DNA of 64,000 nucleotides from NCBI GenBank assembly GCA_029237695.1, contig CM055280.1, forward strand, positions 36,974,508 to 37,038,507, given 5' to 3'. Below the pieces are notes generated by a model. The model was not told the DNA's origin and ran no database searches. It saw only the letters and a program-made list of their open reading frames with translations. Position 1 is the first letter of the stretch. Every line of letters begins with the position of its first letter. A program made the translations under genes and the position numbers. The DNA comes from Conchocele bisecta (taxonomy: Eukaryota; Mollusca; Bivalvia; Lucinida; Thyasiridae). Positions 1 to 9,639 of the stretch are shown here, in pieces.

Positions 1-182
1 CTCCAGTTAAGGTGCGTAATTTAGAGGTAAATTTCTTATTTCTGCATCAAAAATGGCAAGTTGGGAGTGCTTTCGAATCGTCTCAATGAGACGATTCTAA
101 AGGACTCCCAACTTGCCATTTTTGATGAAGAAATAACAAAATTTCACCCCAAGCTGGTCAAATTACGCACCTTAACTGGAGC
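1..182. mobile_element. Palindromic foldback element (left edge at window start)
   Basis: The first 22 bases are the exact reverse complement of bases 161-182. Inside lies a second hairpin whose arms (about 50-75 and 100-125) are near-perfect, closing on the core GAATCGTCTC / GAGACGATTC. The boxes ATTTCTG and GAAGAAAT flank the inner hairpin. Because the outer arm starts at base 1, the element may extend beyond the window and no target duplication can be read. It encodes nothing. It fits the hairpin scaffold seen in families P1, P2 and P5. Confidence 0.75.
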
Positions 183-364
183 TCTGAATACTGATTTCAA
201 AAATGTACATGTACTTTTAGGAATTGATGTGGTAAAAGAGAATTCAGACCACAATGTGGAATTAAGTTTCTATCCACTTTAGACATTAATTATCCATCGA
301 GTTCTATAGATAAAATATTTTTTATTAAAATAAATCTGATTAAATTATTTTGTTCTCCATAAAT

Positions 365-410
365 GTATATGTTGTTGCCATGAGACAGTTCATATGAGTG
401 GTAACAACAA
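365..410. repeat. Degenerate copy of hairpin family P1
   Basis: The right arm (GAGACAGTTCATATGAGTGG followed by TAACAACA) matches family P1. The left arm is shortened to GTTGTTGCCAT, so the hairpin is broken. Bases 183-364 and 411-560 hold AT-rich sequence with no recognisable feature. Confidence 0.5.
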
Positions 411-567
411 ATAATTTCGAACAGAAATAGAGAAAACAGCAGGGAAAAATCTCTCCAAATTTACATACTACTGCAAATATATATGGCATATACTGGGTTA
501 AAAACATATATAACAGGAAAAGTAGTGATGTGAGAAGGGAGGTCATTCCAAAGCCAGACCAATATAA

Positions 568-724
568 GGCCATTTTTATTTTTATTTGTTGGTTTACGGA
601 TTTTTTTTCTGCGAGATCGGGTCGGTCGGTCGGAACAAAATAAAAATAAAAAAAAGGTTTTTCAATTTTTTTTTTTTTTTTTGGCACAGAGTTGGGTCGG
701 TCGGTAAAAAAACAAAAAGGCCAG
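568..724. repeat. Short AT-rich element with GGCC ends (copy 1)
   Basis: The stretch begins AAGGCCATTTTTATTTTT and ends AAAAACAAAAAGGCC, enclosing GGGTCGGTCGGT motifs and T/A runs. A related copy lies in the opposite orientation at 3405-3543. Bases 725-1019 hold nothing I recognise. Confidence 0.45.
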
Positions 725-1019
725 TGATTGATACAGTGAAACTTGTGTTAACCGGCATCGTCTCGGACCAAGAGTTTGTCGGTTAATGGAGGGTGTCGAT
801 TCAGCAAGGTTCTTTATATTCTACATAGCAACTCAGTTTAATATTCACATACTGTTGAATGTTGATCATTGTGAATGGGTTGCATAATGCGTACATATTA
901 GTACAGTATCTGGTTTAGGTTAAGTAAGTAAAATAAAAATAATTAAATAAAATAAAAATATGTATTTATTTACCAAGTCGTGTGACAATTCGTTGATGTC
1001 ACCATACTTGGCACTTGAA

Positions 1020-1523
1020 TTACACACTGAGCACTATTGTTTCACATTTACGCTCCTGGTAAAAATGTTGTGGTATGACAGTTCGTACATTAATGTCAGC
1101 TATTGATAACCTAACAATTGCCAATGTTACACAACACACAAGGTGGGGGATCACGTGGTTACGCTGAACGATGTGACGTAATTTGTGACGTATTTTATAC
1201 AGCTTATTAACTTCCAATATCTTTGTATAACTACCTCGGATTTTGATGATAAAATACTCATCAAATACTCTAAGTGTATGAGCATTGTGGTCACCGCAAA
1301 AAAATGATTCGCAGACCTGTCCAGCAACATGGACGCAACTTAGTGTCGCTCCTCTTCTCAGTGCAATAATGGGTCCTTCTGAGGACACAAATCCACAAGA
1401 CTCGCCATAGATTATACCAGTAACCAACCGTTTTCTTAGAACATAAAACAAGAGGGCCATGATGGCCCTAATTCGCTCACCTGACTCCATGAACACCAGA
1501 GGAGAATGTGACATTGAGTTCAT
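1020..1523 (-). other. Open reading frame of unknown standing (167 codons)
   Basis: The frame is open from 1523 to 1020. Its first 24 codons lie inside the start of repeat D, so that ATG is not a credible gene start. The remaining roughly 145 codons run through single-copy-looking sequence and contain several Cys and His residues. I recognise no domain, see no clear splice signals and cannot tell a decayed exon from a chance frame. It is listed because it is the longest frame outside the zinc-finger gene that is not explained by repeats. Confidence 0.15.
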
Positions 1524-3300
1524 GTGTTTTAAATAAATTGTGCTATTTTTAGATGGCGGTCATCTTGGATTAAGCAATGACTCTCATTTTACCAAATCTG
1601 AAAATGCTTCACCCAAGGATCTTAACTTACTATGAAGTTTGGCCATCATCGGCCATGTGGTTTCTGAGAAAAAGACGTTCAAAATCTTGAATAAATGACC
1701 TTTTGGCGGCCATCATGGATGACATAATCATCCGATTCCGACAAATATTGCACCAGAGCAATCGCCTCATCGATACCTTCAATTTGATACATGACATTAG
1801 CATATTCGGTCAAAAATAAAATTTGACCCCACGGGCCACGCCCATTTTTGACCCTGGGGTCACCATTTTCACAAATTTGAAAGAGCATTGTATATCAATC
1901 ATTCCTACCAAGTGTCATCGAAATCCAGCTAGCGGTTCATGAGAAGAAGATTTAAGAATTTGTGCTATTTTTAGACGGCGGCCATCTTGGATTAGCGATG
2001 ACCTCCATTTTAGCAAATCTTGAAAAGGCTTCACCCATGGACCATAACTTTTAAGTTTGGCCACCATGGGCCAAGCGGTTCATGTGAAGAAGAATTTTGA
2101 CATCTCTAATAAAAGAACAACCTTTTGACCTTTCGGCGGCCATCTTGGATGACATAACCATCCGATTTCGCCAAAAAATGCACAAGAGTGATCGCCTCAT
2201 TGATAGATTCGATTTGATATATAACATGACCATATTCAGTCAAAAAGAAAATTTGACCACACGGGCCACGCCCATTTTTGACCCCGGGGTAACCATTTTA
2301 ACAACTTTGAAAGAGCATTGTACATCGATCATTCCTACCAAGTTTCGTTGAAATCCAGCTAGCGGTTCATGAGAAGAAGATTTTTTAAGAATTTATGCTA
2401 TAGGTAGAATTTATGCTACCTTCAATTTGGTATATGACATGACCATATTTGTTCAAAAATAAAATTTGACCCCAATTTGACCCCACGGGCCACGCCCATT
2501 TTTGACCCCGGGGTGACCATTTTAACAACTTTGAAAGAGCATTGTACATCGATCATTCCTACCAAGTTTTGTCGAAATCCAGCTAGCGGTTCATGACAAG
2601 AAGATATTTTAAGAATTTATGCTATTTTTAGACGGCGGCCATCTTGGATTAGCGATGACCTCCATTTTAACAAATCTGAAAATGCTTCACCGATGGACCA
2701 TAACTTTTAAGTTTGGCTACCATGGGCCAAGCGGTTCATGTTTGGAAGAATTTTGAAATCTCTAATAAAAGAACGACCTTTTGACCTTTCGGCGGCCATC
2801 TTGGATGACCTAACCATCCGATTTCGACAAATAATGCACCAGAGTGATGCCTCGTTGATACCTTCAATTTGATATATGACAAGACCATATTCGGTCAAAA
2901 ATAAAATTTTACCCCAATTTGACCCCACGGGCCACGCCCATTTTTGACCCCGGGGTCACCATTTTAACAACTTTGAAAGAGCATTGTACATTGATCAGTC
3001 CTACCAAGTTTTGTCGAAATCCGGTCGGCGGTTCTTGAGAAGATTTTTGAAGAATTTGTGCTATTTTTAGACGGCAGCCATCTTGGATTATGTAATGATG
3101 TAATTTTAACAATTTTGTAATCCCCCTACCTAAGGACCATGACCATGAAGTTTGTTGACTATAGGCCCAATGGTTACAGAGGAGAAGACGTTTGAAAATG
3201 TTCACGGACGACGACGACGGACGACGACGGACGACGACGGACGACGGACACATTGCGGTAACAATAGCTCACATGAGCTTCGCTCAGGTGAGCTAAAAAC
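1451..3300. mobile_element. Dispersed repeat D, long copy with internal ~440-bp direct repeats
   Basis: It starts with GGGCCATGATGGCCC followed by GCTCACCTGA and ends with TCAGGTGAGCT, so the termini are inverted repeats of each other. The body is a tandem of roughly 440-bp units (about 1540, 1960, a partial one near 2400, 2620 and 3050). Each unit contains GGCGGCCATCTTGGATT, GACCCCACGGGCCACGCCC and CATTCCTACCAAGTTT. A GACGGACGACGACGG microsatellite precedes the right end. There are no long frames. A shorter copy is at 59163-59845. The class is unknown; the GCTCACCTG/CAGGTGAGC ends suggest a non-autonomous DNA element. Confidence 0.75.
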
Positions 3301-3404
3301 GAGAAATGTGATTGTGAAATTCCCTGCCAAAACAGTGCGCGTCGGTAGATATCATAGTCTGTTCTTGTACAGTTGTACTTCATGTACGGGCGTTCAAATT
3401 CTTT

Positions 3405-3543
3405 TTCTTTTTTAATATTTTTTTTTTTTCCATCGGCGGTAAAAAAATCTAAAAAAAAATAGGAAATTTTAAAAAAATGTCCACATTGCCAACAAATTGG
3501 GTCGGCGGATCTGTAAACCAACAAATAAAAAAAAAATGGCCTA
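3405..3543. repeat. Short AT-rich element with GGCC ends (copy 2, inverted)
   Basis: It ends in GTAAACCAACAAATAAAAAA then ATGGCC, the reverse complement of the left part of the element at 568-724. Confidence 0.45.
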
Positions 3544-3624
3544 AGTAACCCTTTCTTTTTCATGCTGAATACACAAGTTGACCGAAAATTTTAAATATTT
3601 TTCTCTTTTTTTCGGCACAGAAGT

Positions 3625-3687
3625 ATATATTGTTACTCATTTGAACTGTCTCGCCGAGACGGTTCAAATGAGTGGTAACAGCATATA
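3625..3687. repeat. Hairpin family P1, full copy
   Basis: This near-perfect palindrome of about 63 bp is centred on TCTCGCCGAGA. Its arms read GTTACTCATTTGAACTGTCT and AGACGGTTCAAATGAGTGGT followed by AACA. It belongs to the same family as 11968-12032, 14655-14722 and 56028-56090. Confidence 0.75.
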
Positions 3688-3718
3688 ATTTCATTGGGAA
3701 ATGAATAAAATATAAAAA

Positions 3719-4150
3719 ATGTTTGTTTGTTTGTTGGGGTTTAATGGCCTATCAACAGCTAATGTCATTTAAGGCCGGGTCAATGGGTTTAGTACTAAAT
3801 CCTGTACAAGTACATGTACATGTTCAAGTACATGTACAAATGGGGGGGGGGGAAATCCCAAAATCAGAACTGAATATTTACAATAAAAAAACTATATATT
3901 CAGCACTGATATCAGAATGATCCTGATCTGATGCCAGGTCCTCGCCACACCAGAATCACTTGGCCCCCTCCCAAAAGCAGTAGGATCAGTAATAATCTTA
4001 CTACTTTTTATAATGGGCAATAACCCAATTCAACTCCCAGGTAACAAAAAGAGCCAAAGATAAAAACGTAACTGAGGACCAAACCAGGCAAATCGTGATT
4101 CCTATAAGAAGGAACCCCACCGTTAATTTACGCCTTCACGTTAAATCTAG
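3719..4150. mobile_element. Dispersed repeat E, copy 1
   Basis: It opens with GGGTTTAATGGCCTATCAAC and continues with AGCTAATGTCATTTAAGGCC, a TACATGTACATGT stretch and a G-run. It then runs through CACACCAGAATCACTTGGCC and ends near GTTAATTTACGCC. Three other copies occur at 11046-11445, 12150-12700 and 19961-20690. It has no coding capacity. Bases 4151-5170 hold AT-rich sequence in which I see no feature. Confidence 0.7.
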
Positions 4151-5177
4151 ATATCTGTAAATAGGTATCACGTTTGGAATGGGTCAAATATTTACCCATA
4201 AAGTACACGGAATATTATGACAGCTTATATTTGCGCCCCACAATGACAACAATGAATCTTTTGACTTTGCGACAAGTGTAGTTTCATATCAGCATGTGTA
4301 TCCTCAAAGTTTTATCACAAATTACACTGCTTGTAAACTGCTTGTGTCTTGAGGCAAATGTTAGATGATTGATAGCATATGATCAGTAGCTATCATGGTC
4401 AGTCCAAATGTCAACACGCCCCCTTCGTTTCCAATCACCAATTGTTTATTTTTATCGCCAATTGCGAAAGTGGCGATCGCCAGCGGAATCCCTGCCCCTT
4501 TTGTCAAGGTGGGATATAATTAGATATTATAAACAGTCAGAGAAACAATAACCTGGAGAATTAACCTATTACATGTGGGCTACGAACAATATTTTTTCAA
4601 TTTTGTTTAAGTACATGTTGTTAACAACCACTTGAAACTGGTGGTCACATCCATGAACAAATATTTATACTGTCCTTTAATTGAAAATGAAAAAGCCAAT
4701 TCAATATATTGTCTGTATATCCTAGTACACTAGAGCCACGCGACGTCGCATGGTGTTGATTCGCTAAAGTTTGTGTCACCTCATCAAAATACATGACGTT
4801 CATCATCGTTGTCAATAACATCACGCTATTGACTGGCAAAGTCGCTGTTCCATGAAATGCGAAAAAATTATGTAAAACGAGATTTCATTTTTGAAACTAT
4901 CATAAAATGAAGTGTAAATATAAGTAATAAAATCATGGGCATTTGCGTTTACAGTGGAACAAAAAAGTTTGGTCTGTTTGAAGTTTGCGAGGACTCCACA
5001 CACTTAAAGCAGACCAAATGCTTTTCATACCACAGCCCATGGTTTCATTACTAAAAATGTATTTATAAATTTTCGAAATTTTCCATTAAAATGTTTGCAT
5101 ACCCAGCATGAAGTTCATCTCAATATCTGAGCCCAATTACACTTTATATACGCATACAAATGTAGGGCATCATTTCG

Positions 5178-5512
5178 CTCAAAAGCAAAAACAATTTCTA
5201 ATTTCCAACCTTGCAGGCATACATAACGAGCTGACTGGCATATCCAGAAATAGCGTGTAGTGCATTTTAATTAAAATATATATGGCTGTGACTGGAGAAA
5301 TGGTGCTCATGGGTTTTGTGATCAGCGTAGATGCAGACCGGTCTGCAGCTGCACATCCACGCAGTCTGATCTGGATCTGCAATGTTCGCCATTCCATCAA
5401 GGAAACACCTGTCATTTTTCTAAGAAAAGCAATATAGATGGGTATGGGCTGCCATAAGTCCCATAAGCCCCATTTCTTCAGTCAGCGCCACATATAGGAC
5501 TTTGAAAGACTG
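5178..5512. repeat. Dispersed repeat R, diverged copy
   Basis: It contains TTTTGTGATCAGCGTAGATG, CGCAGTCTGATCTGGATCTG and CATAAGCCCCATTTCT. The same blocks occur twice in tandem at 47941-48340. It resembles a common bivalve repeat built around 'CGCAGTCTG(A)CCAGG'; that comparison is from memory. Confidence 0.5.
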
Positions 5513-5516
5513 GTGA

Positions 5517-6067
5517 CAATACTTCACTACTGTCTGTTTCACAAAACCTGCCCAAATTTCACGGCCGTATAAACAATGTAAAAACAATATTTATTTCAAT
5601 AATATTAAATTTTAGCAAAATTTAAGAATAAGCCTTCTTTTTACTTTGTGAAATTTGGTCAAATATTGATTTTATTACGAAAAATTGATTTGTCTAACAT
5701 TTAACATGGGAATTTAACATGGGGGGAAAAGGAGGCAGAGGAGCAGAGGGACGAGTAAAAAAAAAAGAAAATTTTGGAAATTGACTGAAACATGGCTAGA
5801 TTCCTTGGAAATGATCAAAGAAAACAAAAATTAAATTTTGATAATCGGATCCACTATTTCTGATATTGGAAAAATTCCCCAATGTTAAATCCTCATAGAC
5901 ATCTTCACAGAGTGAATAAAATCAATATTTACCAAATTTCATGAAATAAAAAGTGCTCATTCTTAAATTTTGATCAAATTTAATATTATCAAAAAAAAAA
6001 TTTGTTTGCATTGTTTATATAGCCATAAAATTTGGACAGGTTTCGTGAAACAGACAGTAAAGTATTG
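5517..6067. mobile_element. Inverted-repeat element S, copy 1, in the 3' UTR of the zinc-finger gene
   Basis: Left (5517-5676) and right (5915-6067) arms are inverted copies of each other. Both carry CTGTCTGTTTCAC, AAACAATG, AATATTAAATTT, AAAATTTAAGAAT and AAATATTGATTTTATT. The unpaired centre has GAAATTGACTGAAACATGG. A second member with the same arms and centre is at 29754-30298. I see no clear target duplication and no coding. The right tip is only 13 bp from the stop codon of the minus-strand gene. On the minus strand the first AATAAA-type signals (ATTAAA at 5984-5979, AATAAA at 5676-5671) lie inside it. Confidence 0.8.
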
Positions 6068-6080
6068 CACGCAAGTGAGT

Positions 6081-9000
6081 CTATATGTTGCTACACTTGT
6101 CTGAGCTTATAGAGCATTTTTCCAGTATTTCCGGCTCTATCTGCAACTTATCTTCCTTTCCTGCCGTCTCAAATATTGTATCTTCTGACCGCGACATCAA
6201 GTCTTCCGAATCAACACTTTCAATGCTGGTCGTTGACATGTTACGGCCTTGTCGTAATTGGTATAAAGAGCCAAAATGCTTTTTCTCAAATTTAACTTCA
6301 AATTTACTTTCATACGACGGAAACGACGCTGATCCTTTTGTCTGCATTTGGTCGTCGAAGACGGCACTGTCCGTACTAGTTGTTGACCAATGTCTGGGCT
6401 TCGTCGGGGAGAACTCCATTTCACTGCTGTCCATACTCGGTAAAGAACATGTGCGTGACTTAAACGGCGCGTAACTGCTCACCCCCGACGTGCTGGCAGT
6501 GTCCAGATCCAGACTATCACCGGACGATGCTGAGAATGTTCGACTGGAGAACTCCTGACTGGACGTGGTGTCCGTACTGCTGACACTGCCCTTACGAACC
6601 TCAGAGTTCTCGCGGTCTGGAACGCTCAGGAACTTACCTCGCTTGGCGGAGCGTTTATTGTGTGTGCGCATGTGTCGGGTGATCATGTCGCGGCGACAGG
6701 CGGCATAGGGGCAGGCCGGGCAGCGGTACGGCTTCTCACCAGTGTGGGTGCGGCGATGCGTTGCGAGGTGGTCGCTCCGTGAGAACACCTGCCCACACTC
6801 GCCACACTCGTACGGCTTGAGCCCCGTGTGTAGCCGCATGTGCCGGGTGAGCATGTCGGACCGCGAGAATGAGCGGTTACACACCTTACAGTAGTGGATC
6901 TTGTTGTTGTCCGCAGACCGAACCGTTTCCGTGGGTAGGTGTTTGGCCATGTGCTTCGCCAGGTTGTCATATGAGGGAAACAGTTGGGTGCAGACAGGAC
7001 AGAGGTATGCGTCCGAGTCGCCAGAGAAGTACTGGCGCTCCGATGACGACGAGTCATGATATCGTGGAGACTTCTTCATGAGAGGTGACAACTGGAGTGG
7101 TTGGTTGGGGTAGTAGGCGCGCGGTGACACGGCGAGGCGGTTGAGTTCCGACATGGAACTGATCATAGAGGGACGGGGCGGGAATGTGAAGTGGAGACCA
7201 CCAGGCGACATCGGGCTCGGGCTCCCGAACTCCGGGTCGGAATGAGCACACGTGCCCTCGTACGGGCTCTGGAAGTTGAAGTGGAATATCCTCCCACCTT
7301 CAGGCACAGAACACAACGGCGATGATTGGGACGACTGAACAAACTGTGGCTGTAGGTGCGGCGATCGATGGAACAATGACGGCGAGTTCTGTTTTGTTAT
7401 TGATGGGCTGAGCAGGTCGGGTTCGCTGTATGCACTGAGTCCCATATACGAGTGGCCCCCGGCATGTTGAGCTTCAGTGGGGAAACTACTAGAGAGATCT
7501 AAGGGCTGGTGCTCCTGTCGACACTCTGCAATATGAGATTGTGACAGGGTTTTTATAACACTCTCGCTTCCCATTTGAATGTCTGATGTGCTTTCATCAC
7601 CAGTTTCTGAACTACCTTCGTGTGTGATCACAATTGGTTTAAGTAAGTCTTTTATACTGTCAGCTTCCGTGCTTTCGAACACATCACTGGAACGATTTAA
7701 AGAGTCCGAGTACTCCTGTGATAGATGCTCCTGTGACGTGTCGGTTGACGACGACGAATATCTGCTCCGTAAACCTGTTAAATACCGTGCGCGTAACTGC
7801 TTTTTGAAGTTTCCTGGATGTAACTGTCGCTGGTGCTCAGAGGAGTCTGAAGATGCGTCTGGAATATCTTCCTCCGATTTACATCTCATACTCTCTCCGG
7901 TATCACTCGTGATGACAATGTTCGTGACCTCGGGAAACGAGGAGTTTGCGGCAGCTCCATCTGATCCTGTAGAGCTTTGTGCTTGTAGTTCGTACGAGTA
8001 GTCAGGCACTTCTTTCTTCACTTGTGTTTTGATTACTGGTGTAGGGGCGGCATACACCCGTTCTTTACTGTACGGTGACGTAGCACGAGTCGTCTCACGA
8101 CGAAATGGTGAGTGTTCACGAGAGCTTGGCCCAGGACTGTCCTCTGAACCGCTAGAAAAACCTTGTTGCGTTCGAAATGTCGATGTTGGCTCCAGAAAAT
8201 GAGATCGATTACTAGTATATTTAGATGAGATTGCACCTTCATTTGAAATCACATTTAGTGTGGGTTTACAGGCGGCCTCCGTGGGTCGGGGATGACCGCG
8301 GGAGGCACGTGTAGTCTCCTGTACCTCACGGTACTGGCTACACATCACCGTCTGCCTCATGCTAGTTTGTGGGGACCTTATCACAGTAACATGCTCCTCG
8401 CGCGAACTCTGCTTCGTGAAGGAAAGTGCATCAATGTTATAATGAGACAAGACACGCTTTTCTTCCTTTTCCAGTTCTTTTGATTCTAAGAAAGATTTCG
8501 GGGAGAGTTTCCCGCTTCCCAGCTCCATCTCCTCCATATCTATTGCACTTTGTTTACGTAGAACCCTCCGAGGTTCGTCACCGGTACTGTTACTATGGCG
8601 AATGTTCAACACACTGTGGCGCACATTCTCACACTCCTGTATCCGACTCTTGCCTTCGTTCCCGGGGCCAAAACTGTGGCGCCGTCTTTCCAAATTCTGA
8701 ATGGGCACTTCCAATAAATTCCCATTACTCCCCTGCCGGGGATCGTCGAGTTTCTGTGCCATCATTGACTCACTAAACACACCCGCAAACTGGCCTGGTT
8801 GGTCGTAACTACCAAACCGAGGTAAAGTACTTTCGAAACTGTGTGCGCCCTGACCGAAGCACTGCTTCATCGACTCGACGGCCTCGGACGTCCTCATTGG
8901 TTCATTGCCTAAGGCACTTTCAAAGCTGCGTGCGGCTTGGCCGGCGGGCAGTTTACTGACGGTCAGTGTGTTGCCCATGCTGACCGTGTCGCGCTGCCGG

Positions 9001-9179
9001 CCGGCGTCGCTGGTCAGGGACACGGACAGGCTCATGGACGCGGACTGCATGGACGGCCCGGCCTGGAGGGCAGTCGCGCTGCCCAGCACAATGTTGGGGG
9101 GCGGCGGGTTGTACATCGCCCCCACCGGCTCCTCCGCCGTCAGTCCCTCATTGTCATAGCGCTCGTCCAGCCGTCTCAT
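6081..9179 (-). CDS. Four-finger C2H2 zinc-finger transcription factor with CtBP-type motif, 1032 aa
   Basis: A single open exon of 1032 codons, read from 9179 to the TAG at 6081. C2H2 fingers sit at residues 727-747 (a diverged first finger), 764-784, 792-812 and 820-840. Fingers 2-4 are joined by TGLKP and TGEKP linkers, with helices RSDMLTRH, RSDHLATH and RRDMITRH. This is DNA-binding architecture of the Egr/Sp-like kind. A basic stretch at 842-849 (KRSAKRGK) may be a nuclear signal. PLDLS at 559-563 matches the CtBP co-repressor motif, and VKKE (387-390) and VKFE (962-965) match the SUMO consensus. The rest is Ser-rich and probably disordered, with R-x-x-S sites. Start choice: the frame is closed by TGA 14 codons upstream and no AG lies between, so this ATG is the first possible start in the exon. 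I do not recognise the orthologue. Likely role: sequence-specific repressor or bifunctional regulator (inference). It stands alone, without neighbouring genes. Confidence 0.92.
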   Translation of the reverse strand: MRRLDERYDNEGLTAEEPVGAMYNPPPPNIVLGSATALQAGPSMQSASMSLSVSLTSDAGRQRDTVSMGNTLTVSKLPAGQAARSFESALGNEPMRTSEAVESMKQCFGQGAHSFESTLPRFGSYDQPGQFAGVFSESMMAQKLDDPRQGSNGNLLEVPIQNLERRRHSFGPGNEGKSRIQECENVRHSVLNIRHSNSTGDEPRRVLRKQSAIDMEEMELGSGKLSPKSFLESKELEKEEKRVLSHYNIDALSFTKQSSREEHVTVIRSPQTSMRQTVMCSQYREVQETTRASRGHPRPTEAACKPTLNVISNEGAISSKYTSNRSHFLEPTSTFRTQQGFSSGSEDSPGPSSREHSPFRRETTRATSPYSKERVYAAPTPVIKTQVKKEVPDYSYELQAQSSTGSDGAAANSSFPEVTNIVITSDTGESMRCKSEEDIPDASSDSSEHQRQLHPGNFKKQLRARYLTGLRSRYSSSSTDTSQEHLSQEYSDSLNRSSDVFESTEADSIKDLLKPIVITHEGSSETGDESTSDIQMGSESVIKTLSQSHIAECRQEHQPLDLSSSFPTEAQHAGGHSYMGLSAYSEPDLLSPSITKQNSPSLFHRSPHLQPQFVQSSQSSPLCSVPEGGRIFHFNFQSPYEGTCAHSDPEFGSPSPMSPGGLHFTFPPRPSMISSMSELNRLAVSPRAYYPNQPLQLSPLMKKSPRYHDSSSSERQYFSGDSDAYLCPVCTQLFPSYDNLAKHMAKHLPTETVRSADNNKIHYCKVCNRSFSRSDMLTRHMRLHTGLKPYECGECGQVFSRSDHLATHRRTHTGEKPYRCPACPYAACRRDMITRHMRTHNKRSAKRGKFLSVPDRENSEVRKGSVSSTDTTSSQEFSSRTFSASSGDSLDLDTASTSGVSSYAPFKSRTCSLPSMDSSEMEFSPTKPRHWSTTSTDSAVFDDQMQTKGSASFPSYESKFEVKFEKKHFGSLYQLRQGRNMSTTSIESVDSEDLMSRSEDTIFETAGKEDKLQIEPEILEKCSISSDKCSNI

Positions 9180-9235
9180 ACCAGTCGCCGAGTCGGGGTG
9201 GTCGTCACGGTAACAAGGTCACATGGGCGCGTCAT
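9176..9235 (-). promoter_or_regulatory. Upstream ORF of 19 codons overlapping the main start (ATGA)
   Basis: On the minus strand an ATG at 9235-9233 opens a 19-codon frame. Its TGA stop (9178-9176) overlaps the zinc-finger start codon, so the junction reads GTATGAGAC. Such overlapping uORFs are known to lower main-frame translation or allow termination-reinitiation. Whether it is in the mRNA depends on the upstream splice site. Confidence 0.5.
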
Positions 9236-9250
9236 CTGGAATAGACAGCA
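9236..9250 (-). other. Candidate 3' splice site for a 5' UTR exon junction
   Basis: On the minus strand CTGTCTATTCCAG precedes the uORF, with a pyrimidine-rich run ending in CAG. If used, the coding exon begins exactly at the uORF ATG. No upstream exon or promoter can be identified in 9260-10110. Confidence 0.35.
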
Positions 9251-9377
9251 TTGAAGTCAGACATGTCTATCATTTCATACATTGCTGTCTGATCTCAGTG
9301 AGGAGCAATTTGGAAAAATGGGGCCTATTGTATTTGTGACTAATCTATCTCATTTTCTCACTAGCAGCCTCCTACAG

Positions 9378-9591
9378 GATACTGTGGAACCTTACCAAAC
9401 CGGACACGCTGGGAGGTCCCCACTGGATGGATATGTTCCACTGTAAATCAGACATGTAAGCACTTCATGGCACATTCTAGTGATTAGCAATCATGAAAAG
9501 GCATTGTCATAAAGATACATAACAGCAAAATAAATCTAAGGTAAACGTCTATATTTTCCCTAGTGTCCGGTTTAGAGGGTTCCACTGTACT
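9378..9591. mobile_element. pogo/Tigger-like MITE, family H, diverged copy
   Basis: The left end reads CTGTGGAACCTTACCAAACC then GGACAC. The right end reads GTGTCCGGTTTAGAGGGTTC then CACTGTA. Family H ends resemble pogo-type termini (CAGTnnAACCTC, TA target). Better-preserved termini are at 29116-29354. Confidence 0.5.
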
Positions 9592-9639
9592 TCAATAAGT
9601 CTCCTGGAAAAAATATTGGAAAATGTTTATAACACTTGA

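Noticed and set aside
568..3543. A 3-kb transposon bounded by the inverted GGCCATTTTT stretches
   Set aside because: Each stretch appears to be an end of its own short element (568-724 and 3405-3543), so their inverted order is likely coincidental.
8292..9254. Several plus-strand frames opposite the zinc-finger gene
   Set aside because: They are shadows of the GC-rich minus-strand coding sequence, with no motifs of their own.
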